From: Franconibacter pulveris DSM 19144 | GTDB taxonomy: Bacteria > Pseudomonadota > Gammaproteobacteria > Enterobacterales > Enterobacteriaceae | Assembly (NCBI GenBank): GCA_000621185.1 | Contig: JHYZ01000018.1 | Coordinates: 1 to 64,000 of the forward strand | Reading direction: 5' to 3' | Length of the DNA: 64,000 nt | Made by a program: the position numbers and the translations under genes | The notes under the pieces: model-generated | Database searches by the model: none | What the model saw: only the letters and a program-made list of their open reading frames with translations | What the model was told of the DNA's origin: nothing | Shown here: piece by piece, positions 48,814 to 59,254 of the stretch | Numbering within the stretch: position 1 is the stretch's first letter | Layout of the letters: each line of letters opens with the position of its first letter

Positions 48814-50514
48814 TCAGGCGGTTTTCGCCGCCAGTTCCGCTTCCGGACGCTTAAGGAAAGCGTAAGCCAGACCCGCCACCAGCGTACCGGCGACGATAGC
48901 AAGAAGGTAGCCCAGCACTGGCGTGATAGCGCCAGGAATCAGCAGCACGAACAGACCGCCGTGCGGCGCCATCAGCTTCGCGCCTACCGCCATAGAGATA
49001 GCACCGGTGATAGCGCCGCCCACGATGCAGCAGGGAATGACGCGCATCGGGTCGCGGGCGGCGAACGGAATCGCCCCTTCGGAGATAAAGCACAGGCCCA
49101 GCACCAGCGCCGCTTTGCCCCCTTCCTGCTGGCCTTTGTCGAATTTACGACGCGCCACCATCGTCGCAATACCCATCGCCAGCGGCGGAACCATACCGGC
49201 CGCCATGATAGCCGCCATCGGCGCGTAAACCTGGGAACTCAGCAGCCCCACGCCAAAAGCATAAGCCGCTTTGTTCACCGGGCCGCCCATATCGGTACAC
49301 ATCATGCCGCCAAGAATGGCGCCCAGCAGCACCGCGTTGGCGGTTCCCATGCCCTGCAGCCAGGCGGTCAGGCCCGCCAGGATTTTCGCGACCGGCGTGC
49401 CGATAACGTAAATCATCGCCAGACCGACAATCAGGCTGGAGAAGAGTGGAATAATCAGGATAGGTTTCAACGCCTCCATGCTTGGCGGCAGCTTCAGCTT
49501 GCCGCTGATCGCTTTGGCAACATAGCCTGCGAGGAAGCCCGCAAGAATACCGCCGATAAAACCGGAGCCGGTGCTGACAGCGAGCATGCCGCCAATCAGG
49601 CCCGGCGTCAGGCCCGGACGGTCAGCGATAGAGAAAGCGATGAAACCAGCCAGTACTGGCACCATCAGGGCGAAGGCGGAACCGCCGCCGATTTTCATCA
49701 GCGCCGCGGCAAGCGTGCCTTCCTGTTTGAACGCTTCGATGCCGAACACAAAAGAGAGCGCGATTAACAGACCGCCCGCCACCACCATCGGCAGCATGTA
49801 GGAAACGCCGGTCAGAAGATGACGATAGGCGCCTGCCCCGCCCTGCTCTTTCTGGCCTGCGGAAGCGGAAGCCGCCTGGCCGGAAGGCTGATAGGGCTTA
49901 GCCTCGGCGAGGGCTTTATCGAACTCCTGCGCGGTTTTCTTCAGCGCGAGGCCGGTAGAGGTGCGGTACATTGGCTTGCCGGCGAATTTCGCCAGGTCCA
50001 CTTCGATATCCGCCGCCACGATAACCAGATCCGCCTGCGCCACCTCTTCCGGCGTGATGGCATTGCCTGCCCCCACGGAGCCGCGGGTTTCCACTTTCGC
50101 CCACCAGCCGCGTTTTTTCGCTTCGGTTTCGATAGCTTCCGCCGCCATAAAGGTGTGCGCTACGCCAGTCGGGCAGGCCGTTACCGCCACAATGCGTTTT
50201 TGACCGCCCGCCGTCGGCGCGCCAATCGGAGCCGCCGCAACCGGCGCGCTGTACGACTGCGCTTTCTCTTTGGCTTCGCCAAGGAACAGCTCCGGGTGCG
50301 CTACGGCGCGATCGATTTCGCCAACAAACACCTTTTTGCCGTTGAGCGCGCTGTCCGCCGGCAGGTTTTTGCCCAGCGCAATGACCAGCTCCGCGTCGTT
50401 CGGGTTATCGGTAAGTTCCAGATGCGCTTTCTGCGCCGCCGCACCGAGCAGGGTCTTCGCCATATAGGCGCGGGCCTGGCCGAGCGCGGAGTCAATAATC
50501 AGCAGCGTTTTCAT
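48814..50514 (-). CDS. fruA: fructose PTS enzyme IIB'BC FruA
   Basis: 566 residues. The N-terminal IIB-like (B') region (1-100) is followed by the IIB domain with phospho-Cys in VAVTACPTGVAHTF and the membrane IIC domain from about 230 (YRHLLTGVSYMLPMVVAGGLLIAL), ending with a short acidic tail. It imports fructose as fructose 1-phosphate. It is the last gene of fruBKA, 16 bp after fruK. Confidence 0.97.
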   Translation of the reverse strand: MKTLLIIDSALGQARAYMAKTLLGAAAQKAHLELTDNPNDAELVIALGKNLPADSALNGKKVFVGEIDRAVAHPELFLGEAKEKAQSYSAPVAAAPIGAPTAGGQKRIVAVTACPTGVAHTFMAAEAIETEAKKRGWWAKVETRGSVGAGNAITPEEVAQADLVIVAADIEVDLAKFAGKPMYRTSTGLALKKTAQEFDKALAEAKPYQPSGQAASASAGQKEQGGAGAYRHLLTGVSYMLPMVVAGGLLIALSFVFGIEAFKQEGTLAAALMKIGGGSAFALMVPVLAGFIAFSIADRPGLTPGLIGGMLAVSTGSGFIGGILAGFLAGYVAKAISGKLKLPPSMEALKPILIIPLFSSLIVGLAMIYVIGTPVAKILAGLTAWLQGMGTANAVLLGAILGGMMCTDMGGPVNKAAYAFGVGLLSSQVYAPMAAIMAAGMVPPLAMGIATMVARRKFDKGQQEGGKAALVLGLCFISEGAIPFAARDPMRVIPCCIVGGAITGAISMAVGAKLMAPHGGLFVLLIPGAITPVLGYLLAIVAGTLVAGLAYAFLKRPEAELAAKTA

Positions 50515-50530
50515 TATGCCTCTCCTGCTG

Positions 50531-51469
50531 TCAGTTAAAAGGTTGTAAGTCGACGCGCGCCATCATCGCCGCCAACTGTGTCCTGTCGGTGATGCCGACA
50601 TTGCTCTGGCTGACCGCCAGCGCCGCCACCGCCGTAGCAAGACGTAGCGTGTGCTCGCTGGATTCGCGCATCAGCAGGCCATAGATGAGACCGCCGACCA
50701 TTGAATCCCCGGCGCCTACCGTGCTGACCACTTCACAGGCGGGCGGTTTGGCTATCCATTCGCCAGAGGCGTTGACCCACAGCGCCCCTTCTGCACCCAG
50801 TGAAATCACCACGTGGGCGATGCCTTGCTCGCGCAGCGCGTGGGCGGCATCAATAACATCTTTCATTTCCGGCAGCTTGCGGCCTGCCCAAATTTCCAGC
50901 TCGCGGCGGTTCGGTTTCACCAGCCACGGCGCGGCTTTCAGGCCCGCCACCAGCGCCTCGCGGCTGCTGTCGAAAATAATGCACGGGCACTGGCTGCGCA
51001 GGCGCGTCATCCAGTCGGTGAACGCTTCCGGGCTGACGCCCGCCGGCAGGCTGCCGCTGACGCAGACCATGTCAAACTGCCCAAGCCAGCTCAGGGAATC
51101 GTTAACAAAACGTTCCCAGTCCGCCGCGGTGACTTCAAAACCGGAGAAGTTAAAATCGGTCACTTCGCCATCTTTTTCCGTCAGCTTCACGTTAATGCGA
51201 GTACGGCCCTGCACCACCTGAAAACGGTTGGCGATGCCAAGCTCGCTGAAGAGTTGCTGAAAGCCATCCTGATTATCTTTGCCGAGGAAACCGCCGACGG
51301 TGACATCAATCCCTAAATCCTTGAGCACCTTCGCAACGTTAATGCCTTTGCCCGCAGCGTGCAGGCCAGTGGTGCGTACGAGGTTGACTTCGCCGCGTTC
51401 GATTTCCGGCGTAAAGCCGACCAGGTCATAAGCCGGGTTTAGCGTAATGGTGGCAACACGTCTGCTCAT
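50531..51469 (-). CDS. fruK: 1-phosphofructokinase FruK
   Basis: A 312-residue PfkB-family kinase that phosphorylates fructose 1-phosphate to fructose 1,6-bisphosphate. The family signatures are [21 protein letters not shown] near the N-terminus and [19 protein letters not shown] near the C-terminus (with the catalytic Asp in GAGDS). It overlaps fruB by 4 bp and precedes fruA. FruK also joins Cra in controlling this operon, from published work on E. coli. Confidence 0.97.
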   Translation of the reverse strand: MSRRVATITLNPAYDLVGFTPEIERGEVNLVRTTGLHAAGKGINVAKVLKDLGIDVTVGGFLGKDNQDGFQQLFSELGIANRFQVVQGRTRINVKLTEKDGEVTDFNFSGFEVTAADWERFVNDSLSWLGQFDMVCVSGSLPAGVSPEAFTDWMTRLRSQCPCIIFDSSREALVAGLKAAPWLVKPNRRELEIWAGRKLPEMKDVIDAAHALREQGIAHVVISLGAEGALWVNASGEWIAKPPACEVVSTVGAGDSMVGGLIYGLLMRESSEHTLRLATAVAALAVSQSNVGITDRTQLAAMMARVDLQPFN

Positions 51470-52599
51470 GCTGCGCCCTCCCCAAGACCAGCGGCGATGG
51501 CTTCGCCAATCGCTTTCAGTGCCGCTTCAGCATCCGCTCCCTGTGCGGTAAAGCGCAGGCGATGCCCCTTCTTAACGCCAAGCGCCACCACTTTCATCAG
51601 GCTGCGGCCGTTAGCCGGCTTGCCGGTGCCGTCGAGGTTAGCGACGGTGATATCGCTGTTAAATTGCTTGATAGTGTTCACCAGCATCGTGCCTGGACGA
51701 GCGTGCAGGCCGTGTTCGTTGCGCACGGTAAACTCGGCGCTCAGCACGTCTTCGGTTAACGCCTCGTCGCTGGTCAACAGCGCAAGCAGCGTAGAAGCGT
51801 CGGCGCTAAGCAGGCGGTCCGCTTTCTGATTCAGCAGGAGGTCGCCCAGGCGCTTGAGCACCGGCAGCGGCTGCTGGTCAACCATGGCGACGGTCATCAG
51901 CAGGCCAACTTTTTCGCCATTCGCTTCAAACGCGTTTGCCGGGCGGCTCACCGCGACGGCGCTCGCAAGGTTGCCCTGCGCGCTGTCAGCCAGCCACACG
52001 CCCTGCCCCAGATTCAGCGGCGCGTCGACAATCGCCTGGCTGACGAAAGCGGCGTCCACCGCGCCCGCCGCCTTCAGACGACCGGCGTTCAGCGCCTGCA
52101 GCGTAACCAGGTCGCTTGCCGCTACATCAAGGCTGAACATTTCGTTATCCAGCTTCAGCGCATCGCTCTGTTTTTCGCCCATCAGCAGCGCGCGCAACTC
52201 TTCAGCGCTGTTGGTGGTTTTAAGCTGTTCGGCGATGGTGTCATCGCTCAGCACGTGCGTTAACTGACGCAGCAAGCCGAGGTGTTCGTCTGAACTGGCG
52301 GCGATGCCGATAGCCACATACGCCACCTGATCGTCGCCCCAGCGGATCCCCTGCGGGAACTGGAAGACCTGCACGCCGGTTTTCAGCACCTGGTCGCGGG
52401 TATCGGTGGTGCCGTGCGGAATGGCGATGCCATTGCCTAAGTAGGTAGAGGTTTGCTGTTCGCGAGCAAGCATGCCGTTAACATAGCCGTCAGCTACATT
52501 GCCCGCTTTCACCAGCGCGTCAGCAACCTGACGGATGGCTTCTTCTTTATTGTTGGCGCTGGCGCCGGGATGGATATCCTGAACAGATAACTGGAACAT
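51466..52599 (-). CDS. fruB: fructose PTS diphosphoryl transfer protein FruB (FPr)
   Basis: A 377-residue cytoplasmic fusion: EIIA-Fru (1-145, phospho-His in [11 protein letters not shown]), a central connector, and an HPr-like domain (about 285-377, phospho-His in [15 protein letters not shown]). It takes phosphate from enzyme I and hands it to FruA. GAGGAG stands before ATG 52599. It is first in fruBKA; two Cra operators lie just upstream. Confidence 0.97.
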   Translation of the reverse strand: MFQLSVQDIHPGASANNKEEAIRQVADALVKAGNVADGYVNGMLAREQQTSTYLGNGIAIPHGTTDTRDQVLKTGVQVFQFPQGIRWGDDQVAYVAIGIAASSDEHLGLLRQLTHVLSDDTIAEQLKTTNSAEELRALLMGEKQSDALKLDNEMFSLDVAASDLVTLQALNAGRLKAAGAVDAAFVSQAIVDAPLNLGQGVWLADSAQGNLASAVAVSRPANAFEANGEKVGLLMTVAMVDQQPLPVLKRLGDLLLNQKADRLLSADASTLLALLTSDEALTEDVLSAEFTVRNEHGLHARPGTMLVNTIKQFNSDITVANLDGTGKPANGRSLMKVVALGVKKGHRLRFTAQGADAEAALKAIGEAIAAGLGEGAA

Positions 52600-52620
52600 G
52601 GTCTCCTCGCTTGCTGAAAG

Positions 52621-52632
52621 TGAATCGTTTCA
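52621..52632 (-). promoter_or_regulatory. Cra (FruR) operator O1 of fruBKA
   Basis: TGAATCGTTTCA, a full match to the Cra consensus, 22 bp before the fruB start, so it lies downstream of or over the transcription start. Cra represses here until fructose 1-phosphate releases it. Confidence 0.85.
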
Positions 52633-52687
52633 GCCTTTCTGAGAAAAAAGGCGTTACCTGACGGCTGAAAAAACCCGAAGATAACGC

Positions 52688-52699
52688 TGAAACGTTTCA
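52688..52699 (-). promoter_or_regulatory. Cra (FruR) operator O2 of fruBKA
   Basis: TGAAACGTTTCA, a perfect palindrome and Cra consensus, 67 bp from O1. E. coli fruB likewise carries two Cra sites. Confidence 0.88.
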
Positions 52700-52968
52700 A
52701 GAAGTGTGAGGACTTCTGCTGCGCGGCGCAAGAAAAGCCGTAAACGGGATGTACATTTTTAGATGTGTCGCACATTTCATACCTTTCACGTCCCGTTTGC
52801 TGAAGTTACTTCTGCCTTTTTCAGGCTGGTCAGCTCCGCGTTCAGCGCTCCGTCAGCAAAAAATAAAACATCTTTTTGATTATTCGTGTGGCGGTTAATA
52901 GAGGCCGCTGTTTATTTGCGCACGAGGCGCGTAAACTTCGCCTTCCCTTTTGAAAGCGTTCATTTGTT

Positions 52969-54150
52969 ATGCAAAACCTTCCTGCTGCGTCCCGCTTGCG
53001 AATGCCTGACATGGCTTCCGCCTCTTTTTTAATTGTAGCTTTTTTAACCGGCATCGCCGGGGCGCTGCAAACGCCTACGCTCAGCCTGTTTCTCACTGAA
53101 GAGGTGCATGCGCGACCGGCGATGGTCGGCTTCTTTTTTACCGGCAGCGCTATTATCGGCATTCTGGTCAGCCAGTTTCTGGCGGGCCGTTCGGATAAAA
53201 AAGGCGACCGCAAATCCCTTATCTTCGTCTGCTGTCTGCTGGGGGCGCTGGCCTGCGTGTTGTTCGCCTGGAACCGCAACTATTTCATTCTGCTGTTTAT
53301 CGGCGTGTTCCTGAGCAGCTTCGGCTCTACCGCCAACCCGCAGATGTTTGCCCTGGCGCGTGAGCATGCCGACCGCACCGGCCGGGAAGCGGTCATGTTC
53401 AGCTCAATTCTTCGCGCTCAGGTTTCACTGGCGTGGGTTGTCGGGCCGCCGCTGGCGTATGCCCTGGCGATGGGCTTTGGCTTTCAGGTGATGTACCTGA
53501 GCGCGGCGGCGGCGTTTATCGTCTGCGGCCTGATGGTGTGGGGCTTCCTGCCTTCGATGCGCAAAGAGCCGGTAACCACCTCCACGACGCTTGAGGCGCC
53601 GCGCCGCAACCGTCGCGACGCCCTGTTGTTGTTTGTCATCTGCACCCTGATGTGGGGCACCAACAGCCTTTACATCATCAATATGCCGCTTTACATCATT
53701 AATGAGCTGCATCTGTCGGAGAAGCTGGCTGGCGTGATGATGGGCACCGCCGCGGGGCTGGAAATTCCGACCATGCTGGTGGCGGGCTACTACGCAAAGC
53801 GGTTCGGCAAACGCTTTTTAATGCGTGTGGCGATTGTGGGCGGCGTGCTGTTTTATCTCGGCATGCTGATGCTCAGCAGCCCCGTCATGCTGCTCGGCCT
53901 GCAGTTGCTTAACGCCATTTACATCGGCATCCTGGCCGGCATCGGCATGCTCTATTTTCAGGATCTGATGCCGGGTCAGGCGGGCGCCGCGACCACGCTT
54001 TATACTAATACGACGCGCGTGGGCTGGATTATCGCCGGTTCGCTTGCGGGTGTGATTGCGGAAATCTGGAACTATCACGCCGTGTTTTATGTGGCGTTGG
54101 TCATGACGGCCGCCGCTGTCTGGTGCCTGTGGCGGATTAAGGATGTTTAG
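52969..54150 (+). CDS. setB: sugar efflux transporter SetB
   Basis: A 393-residue MFS exporter with twelve helices, very close to E. coli SetB ([40 protein letters not shown]). It exports lactose and glucose-like sugars and has been tied to chromosome segregation in E. coli. ATG 52969 matches the E. coli start but has a weak ribosome site. TGAAAGCGTTCA at 52951-52962 is a Cra-like palindrome directly before it, with one position off consensus. The 369-bp gap to fruB holds the two Cra sites and no gene. The stop overlaps convergent yeiW by 4 bp. Confidence 0.95.
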   Translation: MQNLPAASRLRMPDMASASFLIVAFLTGIAGALQTPTLSLFLTEEVHARPAMVGFFFTGSAIIGILVSQFLAGRSDKKGDRKSLIFVCCLLGALACVLFAWNRNYFILLFIGVFLSSFGSTANPQMFALAREHADRTGREAVMFSSILRAQVSLAWVVGPPLAYALAMGFGFQVMYLSAAAAFIVCGLMVWGFLPSMRKEPVTTSTTLEAPRRNRRDALLLFVICTLMWGTNSLYIINMPLYIINELHLSEKLAGVMMGTAAGLEIPTMLVAGYYAKRFGKRFLMRVAIVGGVLFYLGMLMLSSPVMLLGLQLLNAIYIGILAGIGMLYFQDLMPGQAGAATTLYTNTTRVGWIIAGSLAGVIAEIWNYHAVFYVALVMTAAAVWCLWRIKDV

Positions 54151-54401
54151 GGCGCGGTAAGCGCCTCGAGGTGTATGAGGTACTCCATCGCCTGCTGGCG
54201 ATGTATGCCGCACATCTCGGGGGAGGGTTGCAGGCCGCCGCACACTTTTGGCCGCAGCGGCGAGCCGAACAGCTTGCAGCGCTTATGCTCATCAAGCTGC
54301 ACGCAAGGCGTGTTCGCCGGTTTGCCGTCTGGCATGCCCGGAATGGGGCTCGATATTGAAGGCGCGGTACAGCAGGCACCGCAGTCGGGACGACATTCCA
54401 T
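54147..54401 (-). CDS. yeiW: Cys-cluster (YkgJ-like) protein YeiW
   Basis: An 84-residue protein with the CxxCxxCC cluster at the N-terminus ([11 protein letters not shown]) and further cysteines in [20 protein letters not shown] and MCGI. This is the UPF0153 zinc/iron-cluster family, same as E. coli YeiW. The function is unknown. It ends 4 bp inside setB, convergent. Confidence 0.9.
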   Translation of the reverse strand: MECRPDCGACCTAPSISSPIPGMPDGKPANTPCVQLDEHKRCKLFGSPLRPKVCGGLQPSPEMCGIHRQQAMEYLIHLEALTAP

Positions 54402-54570
54402 AATGACCTCGGCCAGGCAGACAGGCGCGGACTTTATCAGGCGCCGCCTGGAAACACTAACGACTTTTTCGCGCCATGCAGCGAAAGCGGTGAAATCCGC
54501 TTGCCTGGCTGACGCCTCGCGAGTAATTTGTCGCGATATTTTTGCTATCCCAAATTAACAGGACACTTCG

Positions 54571-55143
54571 ATGCCAAGAGCTAACGAAATCAAAAAAGGT
54601 ATGGTGCTCAATTACAACGGCAAACTGCTGCTCGTAAAAGACATTGATATTCAGTCACCCAGCGCTCGCGGCGCGGCCACGCTTTATAAAATGCGCTTCT
54701 CCGATGTGCGCACCGGCCTGAAGGTGGAAGAGCGTTTTAAAGGCGACGACATTGTCGATACCGTTACCCTGAACCGCCGCTTTGTGGACTTCTCCTACGT
54801 AGACGGCGACGAATATGTGTTCATGGATAAAGAAGACTATACGCCCTATACCTTCACGAAAGATCAGATTGAAGAAGAGCTGCAGTTCATGCCGGAAGGC
54901 GGCATGCCCGATATGCAGGTGCTGCTGTGGGACGGCCAGCTGCTGGCGCTGGAGCTGCCGCAGACGGTAGACCTGGAAATCGTGGAAACGGCGCCGGGCA
55001 TCAAAGGCGCTTCCGCAAGCGCGCGCAACAAACCGGCGACGCTGACGACCGGTCTGGTGGTGCAGGTACCGGAATACCTCTCGGCGGGCGAGAAAATTCG
55101 CATTCATATCGAAGAGAAACGCTATATGGGCCGCGCAGACTAA
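54571..55143 (+). CDS. efpL: elongation factor P-like protein EfpL (YeiP)
   Basis: A 190-residue EF-P paralogue with three beta-barrels (KOW-like, then two OB folds). The loop that reaches the peptidyl-transferase centre is [18 protein letters not shown]: Arg takes the place of the lysine that is modified in EF-P, so no modification enzyme is needed. E. coli EfpL relieves ribosome stalling at proline and other difficult motifs. ATG 54571 has AACAGGACA upstream. A terminator follows at 55187. Confidence 0.95.
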   Translation: MPRANEIKKGMVLNYNGKLLLVKDIDIQSPSARGAATLYKMRFSDVRTGLKVEERFKGDDIVDTVTLNRRFVDFSYVDGDEYVFMDKEDYTPYTFTKDQIEEELQFMPEGGMPDMQVLLWDGQLLALELPQTVDLEIVETAPGIKGASASARNKPATLTTGLVVQVPEYLSAGEKIRIHIEEKRYMGRAD

Positions 55144-55186
55144 CAGGCCTGCTCACCTGGCGGCGCTTCGCTGTCAGGCCCCCAAA

Positions 55187-55214
55187 AAAAACCGGCAAGT
55201 ATGCCGGTTTTTTT
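55187..55214. terminator. terminator between efpL and uxuA
   Basis: AAAACCGGC-N6-GCCGGTTTTTTT with A's on the left and T's on the right, serving both convergent genes. Confidence 0.88.
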
Positions 55215-55252
55215 ATCTGCGTTAACAGCGAGCTACGCCGTTCCCATCAGGG

Positions 55253-56443
55253 TTACAGCAACTCGGGGTATTTCGTCATCTTCAGCGCCAGCTCGACGCC
55301 GCGCACTTCCGCCATGCCTTTGAGGCGGCCGATTGCCGAATAACCCGGGTTGGTTTTCTTGCGCAGATCGTCAAGCATCTGGTGACCGTGGTCCGGACGG
55401 AACGGGATAGGACGCCGATCGCCCGCCTTTTTACGACGCAGCTCTTCACTCAGAATAGCGTCAACTACCGCCACCATGTTCACGTCACCCTGCAGATGCG
55501 CCGCTTCGTGGAAGGTTTTCGGGTTCGCTTCACGGCAGGTGGAGCGCAAATGGGTAAAGTGAATGCGATCGCCGAACGTTTCTATCATCCGCACCAGGTC
55601 GTTATCAGCGCGCACGCCATAGGAGCCGGTGCACATGGTGAAGCCGTTGTTAATGCTGTTCACCGTCTCTTTCAGCCACTGCATATCGTCGATGGTAGAG
55701 ACAATGCGCGGCAGTCCAAGAATAGGACGCGGCGGATCGTCCGGGTGCACCGCCAGCCGCACGCCCACCTCTTCCGCTACCGGTACAATGGCGCGCAGGA
55801 AATAAGCCATGTTTTCACGAAGCTGGGCTTTATCGATGCCGTGATATTCCGCAAGGCGCGCGCGGAACTGGTCAAGCGTATAGCCCTCTTCCGCGCCTGG
55901 CAGGCCGGCGATGATGTTGCGCGTCAGCTTCTCAATCTCCGCTTCGCTCGCGTTAGTGAAATAGTCCTGCGCCTGACGCTGCTCTTCTTCGCTGTAATCC
56001 GTCTGCGCCCCTTCACGTTTGAGAATATGCAGTTCAAACGCAGCAAAGGCTATCTGGTCAAAGCGCAGCGCTTTTGAGCCGTCCGGCAGGACGTACTCGA
56101 GGTCGGTGCGCGTCCAGTCGAGAATAGGCATAAAGTTATAGCAAACGGTGTCGATGCCGCAGGCTGCGAGATTGCGGATGCTTTGCTGATAGTTAGCGAT
56201 GTGCTTATCGTAATTACCGGTGTGGGTTTTAATTTCTTCATGCACCGGAATGCTTTCCACTACCGACCAGACCAGCCCTTTTTCCGCCAGCAGCGCCTGG
56301 CGCGCGCGGATCTCTTCCACCGGCCAGACGTCGCCATTTGCAATGTGATGCAGCGCGGTAACGACGCCGGTCGCGCCTGCCTGACGCACATCATCCAGTG
56401 ATACCGGATCGTTTGGGCCATACCACCGCCAGGTTTGTTCCAT
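55253..56443 (-). CDS. uxuA: D-mannonate dehydratase UxuA
   Basis: A 396-residue metal-dependent dehydratase making 2-keto-3-deoxygluconate from D-mannonate in glucuronate breakdown. The signature [21 protein letters not shown], the active-site [15 protein letters not shown], and the metal loop [19 protein letters not shown] are present, close to E. coli UxuA. ATG 56443 has GAGGGG upstream and gives MEQTWRWYG. In E. coli uxuA lies with uxuB far from here; in this genome it faces yeiQ, a uxuB-like oxidoreductase, over 206 bp with two UxuR/ExuR-like sites. Confidence 0.95.
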   Translation of the reverse strand: MEQTWRWYGPNDPVSLDDVRQAGATGVVTALHHIANGDVWPVEEIRARQALLAEKGLVWSVVESIPVHEEIKTHTGNYDKHIANYQQSIRNLAACGIDTVCYNFMPILDWTRTDLEYVLPDGSKALRFDQIAFAAFELHILKREGAQTDYSEEEQRQAQDYFTNASEAEIEKLTRNIIAGLPGAEEGYTLDQFRARLAEYHGIDKAQLRENMAYFLRAIVPVAEEVGVRLAVHPDDPPRPILGLPRIVSTIDDMQWLKETVNSINNGFTMCTGSYGVRADNDLVRMIETFGDRIHFTHLRSTCREANPKTFHEAAHLQGDVNMVAVVDAILSEELRRKKAGDRRPIPFRPDHGHQMLDDLRKKTNPGYSAIGRLKGMAEVRGVELALKMTKYPELL

Positions 56444-56461
56444 GACCATCCCCTCGTTAAG

Positions 56462-56473
56462 TTGTTATACCAA
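56462..56473. promoter_or_regulatory. UxuR/ExuR-like operator 1
   Basis: TTGTTATACCAA differs by one base from the palindrome TTGGTATACCAA used by the hexuronate repressors UxuR and ExuR in E. coli. It is 19 bp before the uxuA start. Confidence 0.5.
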
Positions 56474-56571
56474 TCATACCAGAACCAATGACGACTACCA
56501 TACAGGTTTCCACTAAGCGATCAAACCGCCCGCCACCATTGATTGATCCAGCTCACAAACCCCGGATATTT

Positions 56572-56585
56572 ACGGCATACCAATT
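56572..56585. promoter_or_regulatory. UxuR/ExuR-like operator 2
   Basis: ACGGCATACCAATT keeps the right half (ATACCAATT) of the UxuR consensus with a changed left half, 65 bp before yeiQ. It is weaker than operator 1. Confidence 0.35.
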
Positions 56586-56649
56586 CAATTTGCTGTCATA
56601 TAACTTTACACTGGTTTTGTTAAATGATGGTTAATAAGGTATGTACTAA

Positions 56650-58116
56650 ATGAATACAATTGCCTCCGTAACGCTGCCCGATTCGGTTAAGCGCCCCCGC
56701 TACGATCGTCATCGTTTACAAAGCCGCATCGTGCATTTCGGCTTCGGCGCTTTTCACCGCGCGCACCAGGCGCTGTTAACCGATCGCGTGCTGAATCAGC
56801 AGGGCGGCGACTGGGGAATTTGCGAAATCAGCCTGTTCAGCGGCGACAAGCTAATGAGCGATCTTCGCGCCCAGGACCATCTTTATACCGTGCTGGAAAA
56901 AGGCGCGGACGGCAACCAGGCATACCTCATTGGCGCCGTGAAAGAGTGCCTGAACGCAAAGCTTGACGGTATGGAAGCGATTGTCGAAAAGTTCTGTGAA
57001 CCGCAGGTGGCTATCGTCTCCCTGACGATTACCGAGAAAGGCTATTGCATCGACCCGGCGACCGGCAAACTGGATACCCGCCATGAGCGCATCGTTCACG
57101 ATCTCGAAAACCCGCACCAGCCGCATTCCGCACCCGGACTACTGGTGGAAGCGCTGCAACGCCGCCGCGAGCGGGGTCTCGCGCCGTTTACCGTGCTTTC
57201 CTGCGACAATATCCCGGATAACGGCCACGTCGTGCGTCAGGCGGTGCTCGGCATGGCGCAAAAACGCAGCCCCGAACTGGCGCAGTGGATAGGCGAACAT
57301 GTGACATTTCCGGCGACGATGGTGGACCGTATCGTGCCTGCCGCCACGCCGGAGTCGCTTGCGGAAATCGCCGACGCGCTGGGCGTGGAAGACCCGTGCG
57401 CCATCAGCGCCGAGCCGTTTATTCAGTGGGTTATCGAAGATAATTTCGTCGCCGGCCGGCCCGCCTGGGAAACGGCGGGCGTCCAGCTTGTTGAGGATGT
57501 GCAGCCCTGGGAGCAGATGAAGCTGCGCATGCTGAACGGCAGCCACTCTTTTCTGGCCTATCTGGGCTACCTGGCGGGTTATCAGCATATCAGCGATTGC
57601 ATGCAGGATGCGCGTTTTCGCCAGGCGGCGCGCCAGTTAATGCTCAAAGAGCAGGCGCCGACGCTTCGCATCACCGGCGTGGATTTAACGGCCTATGCCG
57701 ACAGCCTGATTGCCCGCTTCAGCAATCCGGCGCTTAAACACCGCACCTGGCAGATTGCGATGGATGGCAGCCAGAAGCTGCCGCAGCGCATGCTGGAGAG
57801 CATTCGCTGGCATCTGCAACACGGCGGCGACTGGTCGCTGCTTGCGCTGGGTGTGGCAGGCTGGATGCGCTACGTCAGCGGCGTGGATGAACAAGGCGAC
57901 GCCATCGACGTGCGCGACCCGCTGAGCGAAAAAATTCGCGGGCTGGTTGAGAACAGCCCGCAGGAAAACCGCGTTGAAGCGCTGCTCTCTTTACAGGAAA
58001 TTTTCGGCGCCGACTTACCGCAGAACCCGATTTTCGTGCATAGCCTGAAAGCGGCCTGGCAAAGCCTTTCCCGCAATGGCGCGAAAGAGGCGGTCGCCCG
58101 TCTTGCCGGTCGTTAA
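56650..58116 (+). CDS. yeiQ: mannitol-dehydrogenase-family oxidoreductase YeiQ (mannonate/altronate oxidoreductase-like)
   Basis: A 488-residue polyol dehydrogenase of the long-chain MDR family, nearly identical in pattern to E. coli YeiQ (SRIVHFGFGAFHRAHQALLTDRVLN, the NAD-binding start; LRMLNGSHSFLAYLGYLAG with the catalytic Lys region before it). Family relatives (UxuB, UxaB, MtlD) oxidise mannonate, tagaturonate or mannitol phosphate. Divergence from uxuA suggests it supplies D-mannonate from fructuronate here. A terminator follows at 58140. Confidence 0.93.
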   Translation: MNTIASVTLPDSVKRPRYDRHRLQSRIVHFGFGAFHRAHQALLTDRVLNQQGGDWGICEISLFSGDKLMSDLRAQDHLYTVLEKGADGNQAYLIGAVKECLNAKLDGMEAIVEKFCEPQVAIVSLTITEKGYCIDPATGKLDTRHERIVHDLENPHQPHSAPGLLVEALQRRRERGLAPFTVLSCDNIPDNGHVVRQAVLGMAQKRSPELAQWIGEHVTFPATMVDRIVPAATPESLAEIADALGVEDPCAISAEPFIQWVIEDNFVAGRPAWETAGVQLVEDVQPWEQMKLRMLNGSHSFLAYLGYLAGYQHISDCMQDARFRQAARQLMLKEQAPTLRITGVDLTAYADSLIARFSNPALKHRTWQIAMDGSQKLPQRMLESIRWHLQHGGDWSLLALGVAGWMRYVSGVDEQGDAIDVRDPLSEKIRGLVENSPQENRVEALLSLQEIFGADLPQNPIFVHSLKAAWQSLSRNGAKEAVARLAGR

Positions 58117-58139
58117 GTTTTAACTATCCATGCTTTATA

Positions 58140-58164
58140 GGGGGCGGCGCTCAGCGTCGCCCCC
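58140..58164 (+). terminator. terminator after yeiQ
   Basis: GGGGGCG-GCGCTCAGCGT-CGCCCCC followed by TCTTCTTTCTTCTCTTT, 23 bp after the stop. Confidence 0.75.
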
Positions 58165-58232
58165 TCTTCTTTCTTCTCTTTGCTAAGGTTTTTAGACACT
58201 ATTGGCGTTTTCTCTTTTGTCCGGGAGCGCGC

Positions 58233-59219
58233 GTGACTAAAACCAATCTCATTACCGGTTTTCTCGGTAGCGGTAAAACCACCACCATTTTGCATCTGCT
58301 GGCGCAAAAAGATCCGGCGGAAAAATGGGCCGTGCTGGTCAATGAATTTGGCGAAGTGGGCATTGACGGCGCCCTGCTCGCCGACAGCGGCGCGCTGCTG
58401 AAAGAAATTCCCGGCGGCTGCATGTGTTGCGTCAACGGCCTGCCGATGCAGGTAGGGCTTAACACACTGCTGCGCCAGGGCAAACCGGATCGCCTGTTGA
58501 TAGAGCCCACTGGCCTGGGACATCCCAAACAGATTCTGGATATGCTGACCGCGCCGGTCTACGAGCCGTGGATAGATTTACGCGCCACCCTTTGTCTGCT
58601 CGACCCACGTCAGTTGCTGGATGAAAAGTGCCTGAGCAATGAAAACTTCCGCGATCAGTTAGCGGCGGCGGACATTATTATCGCCAATAAAAGCGATCGC
58701 GCGGACGAGGATAGCCGTCAGGCGCTGGATAAATGGCGGGTGGAACAGGGAGAGGGCCGCGAAGTGGTTTTCGCCACGCAGGGAAATATCGACGGCGCGT
58801 GGCTCGATAAACCGCGCGAAAACCAGCGTGAATTGCCGGCAAGCGTGGAACACAGTCATGCTCATCCCAGCAGCCGGGGGCTTGCGGCGTTAAGCCTCGC
58901 ACAAAACCAGCGCTGGCGGCGCAACCTTAATCATGGCCAGGGCTATCACGCCTGCGGCTGGATTTTTGATGCCGACACGGTGTTCGATACCATTGGGCTG
59001 CTGGAATGGGCGCGGCTCGCGCCAGTAGACCGCGTAAAGGGCGTGCTGCGCATTCCTGAAGGGCTGGTGCGAATCAACCGACAGGGTCTCGACTTGAATA
59101 TTGAAACCCAGAACGTGGCGCCGCCTGACAGCAGAATTGAACTGATTACGCAGAATGAAGCGGACTGGAACAGCCTGCAAGCCGCTTTGTTGAAGCTTCG
59201 TTTAAGTTCACAGGTCTAA
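58233..59219 (+). CDS. yeiR: COG0523 zinc-binding GTPase YeiR
   Basis: A 328-residue metal chaperone GTPase of the COG0523/CobW branch. It has Walker A TGFLGSGKTT, the metal motif GGCMCCVN (C-x-C-C), NKSD for guanine and a C-terminal CobW_C domain (about 230-328, WIFDADTVFDTIG). E. coli YeiR binds zinc and is thought to help in zinc limitation. The start codon is GTG at 58233, matching the E. coli start. lpxT follows after 35 bp and may be co-transcribed. Confidence 0.94.
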   Translation: MTKTNLITGFLGSGKTTTILHLLAQKDPAEKWAVLVNEFGEVGIDGALLADSGALLKEIPGGCMCCVNGLPMQVGLNTLLRQGKPDRLLIEPTGLGHPKQILDMLTAPVYEPWIDLRATLCLLDPRQLLDEKCLSNENFRDQLAAADIIIANKSDRADEDSRQALDKWRVEQGEGREVVFATQGNIDGAWLDKPRENQRELPASVEHSHAHPSSRGLAALSLAQNQRWRRNLNHGQGYHACGWIFDADTVFDTIGLLEWARLAPVDRVKGVLRIPEGLVRINRQGLDLNIETQNVAPPDSRIELITQNEADWNSLQAALLKLRLSSQV

Positions 59220-59254
59220 CGTTGCCCTTTTTCTAATAAACTGTGACTCCGATC

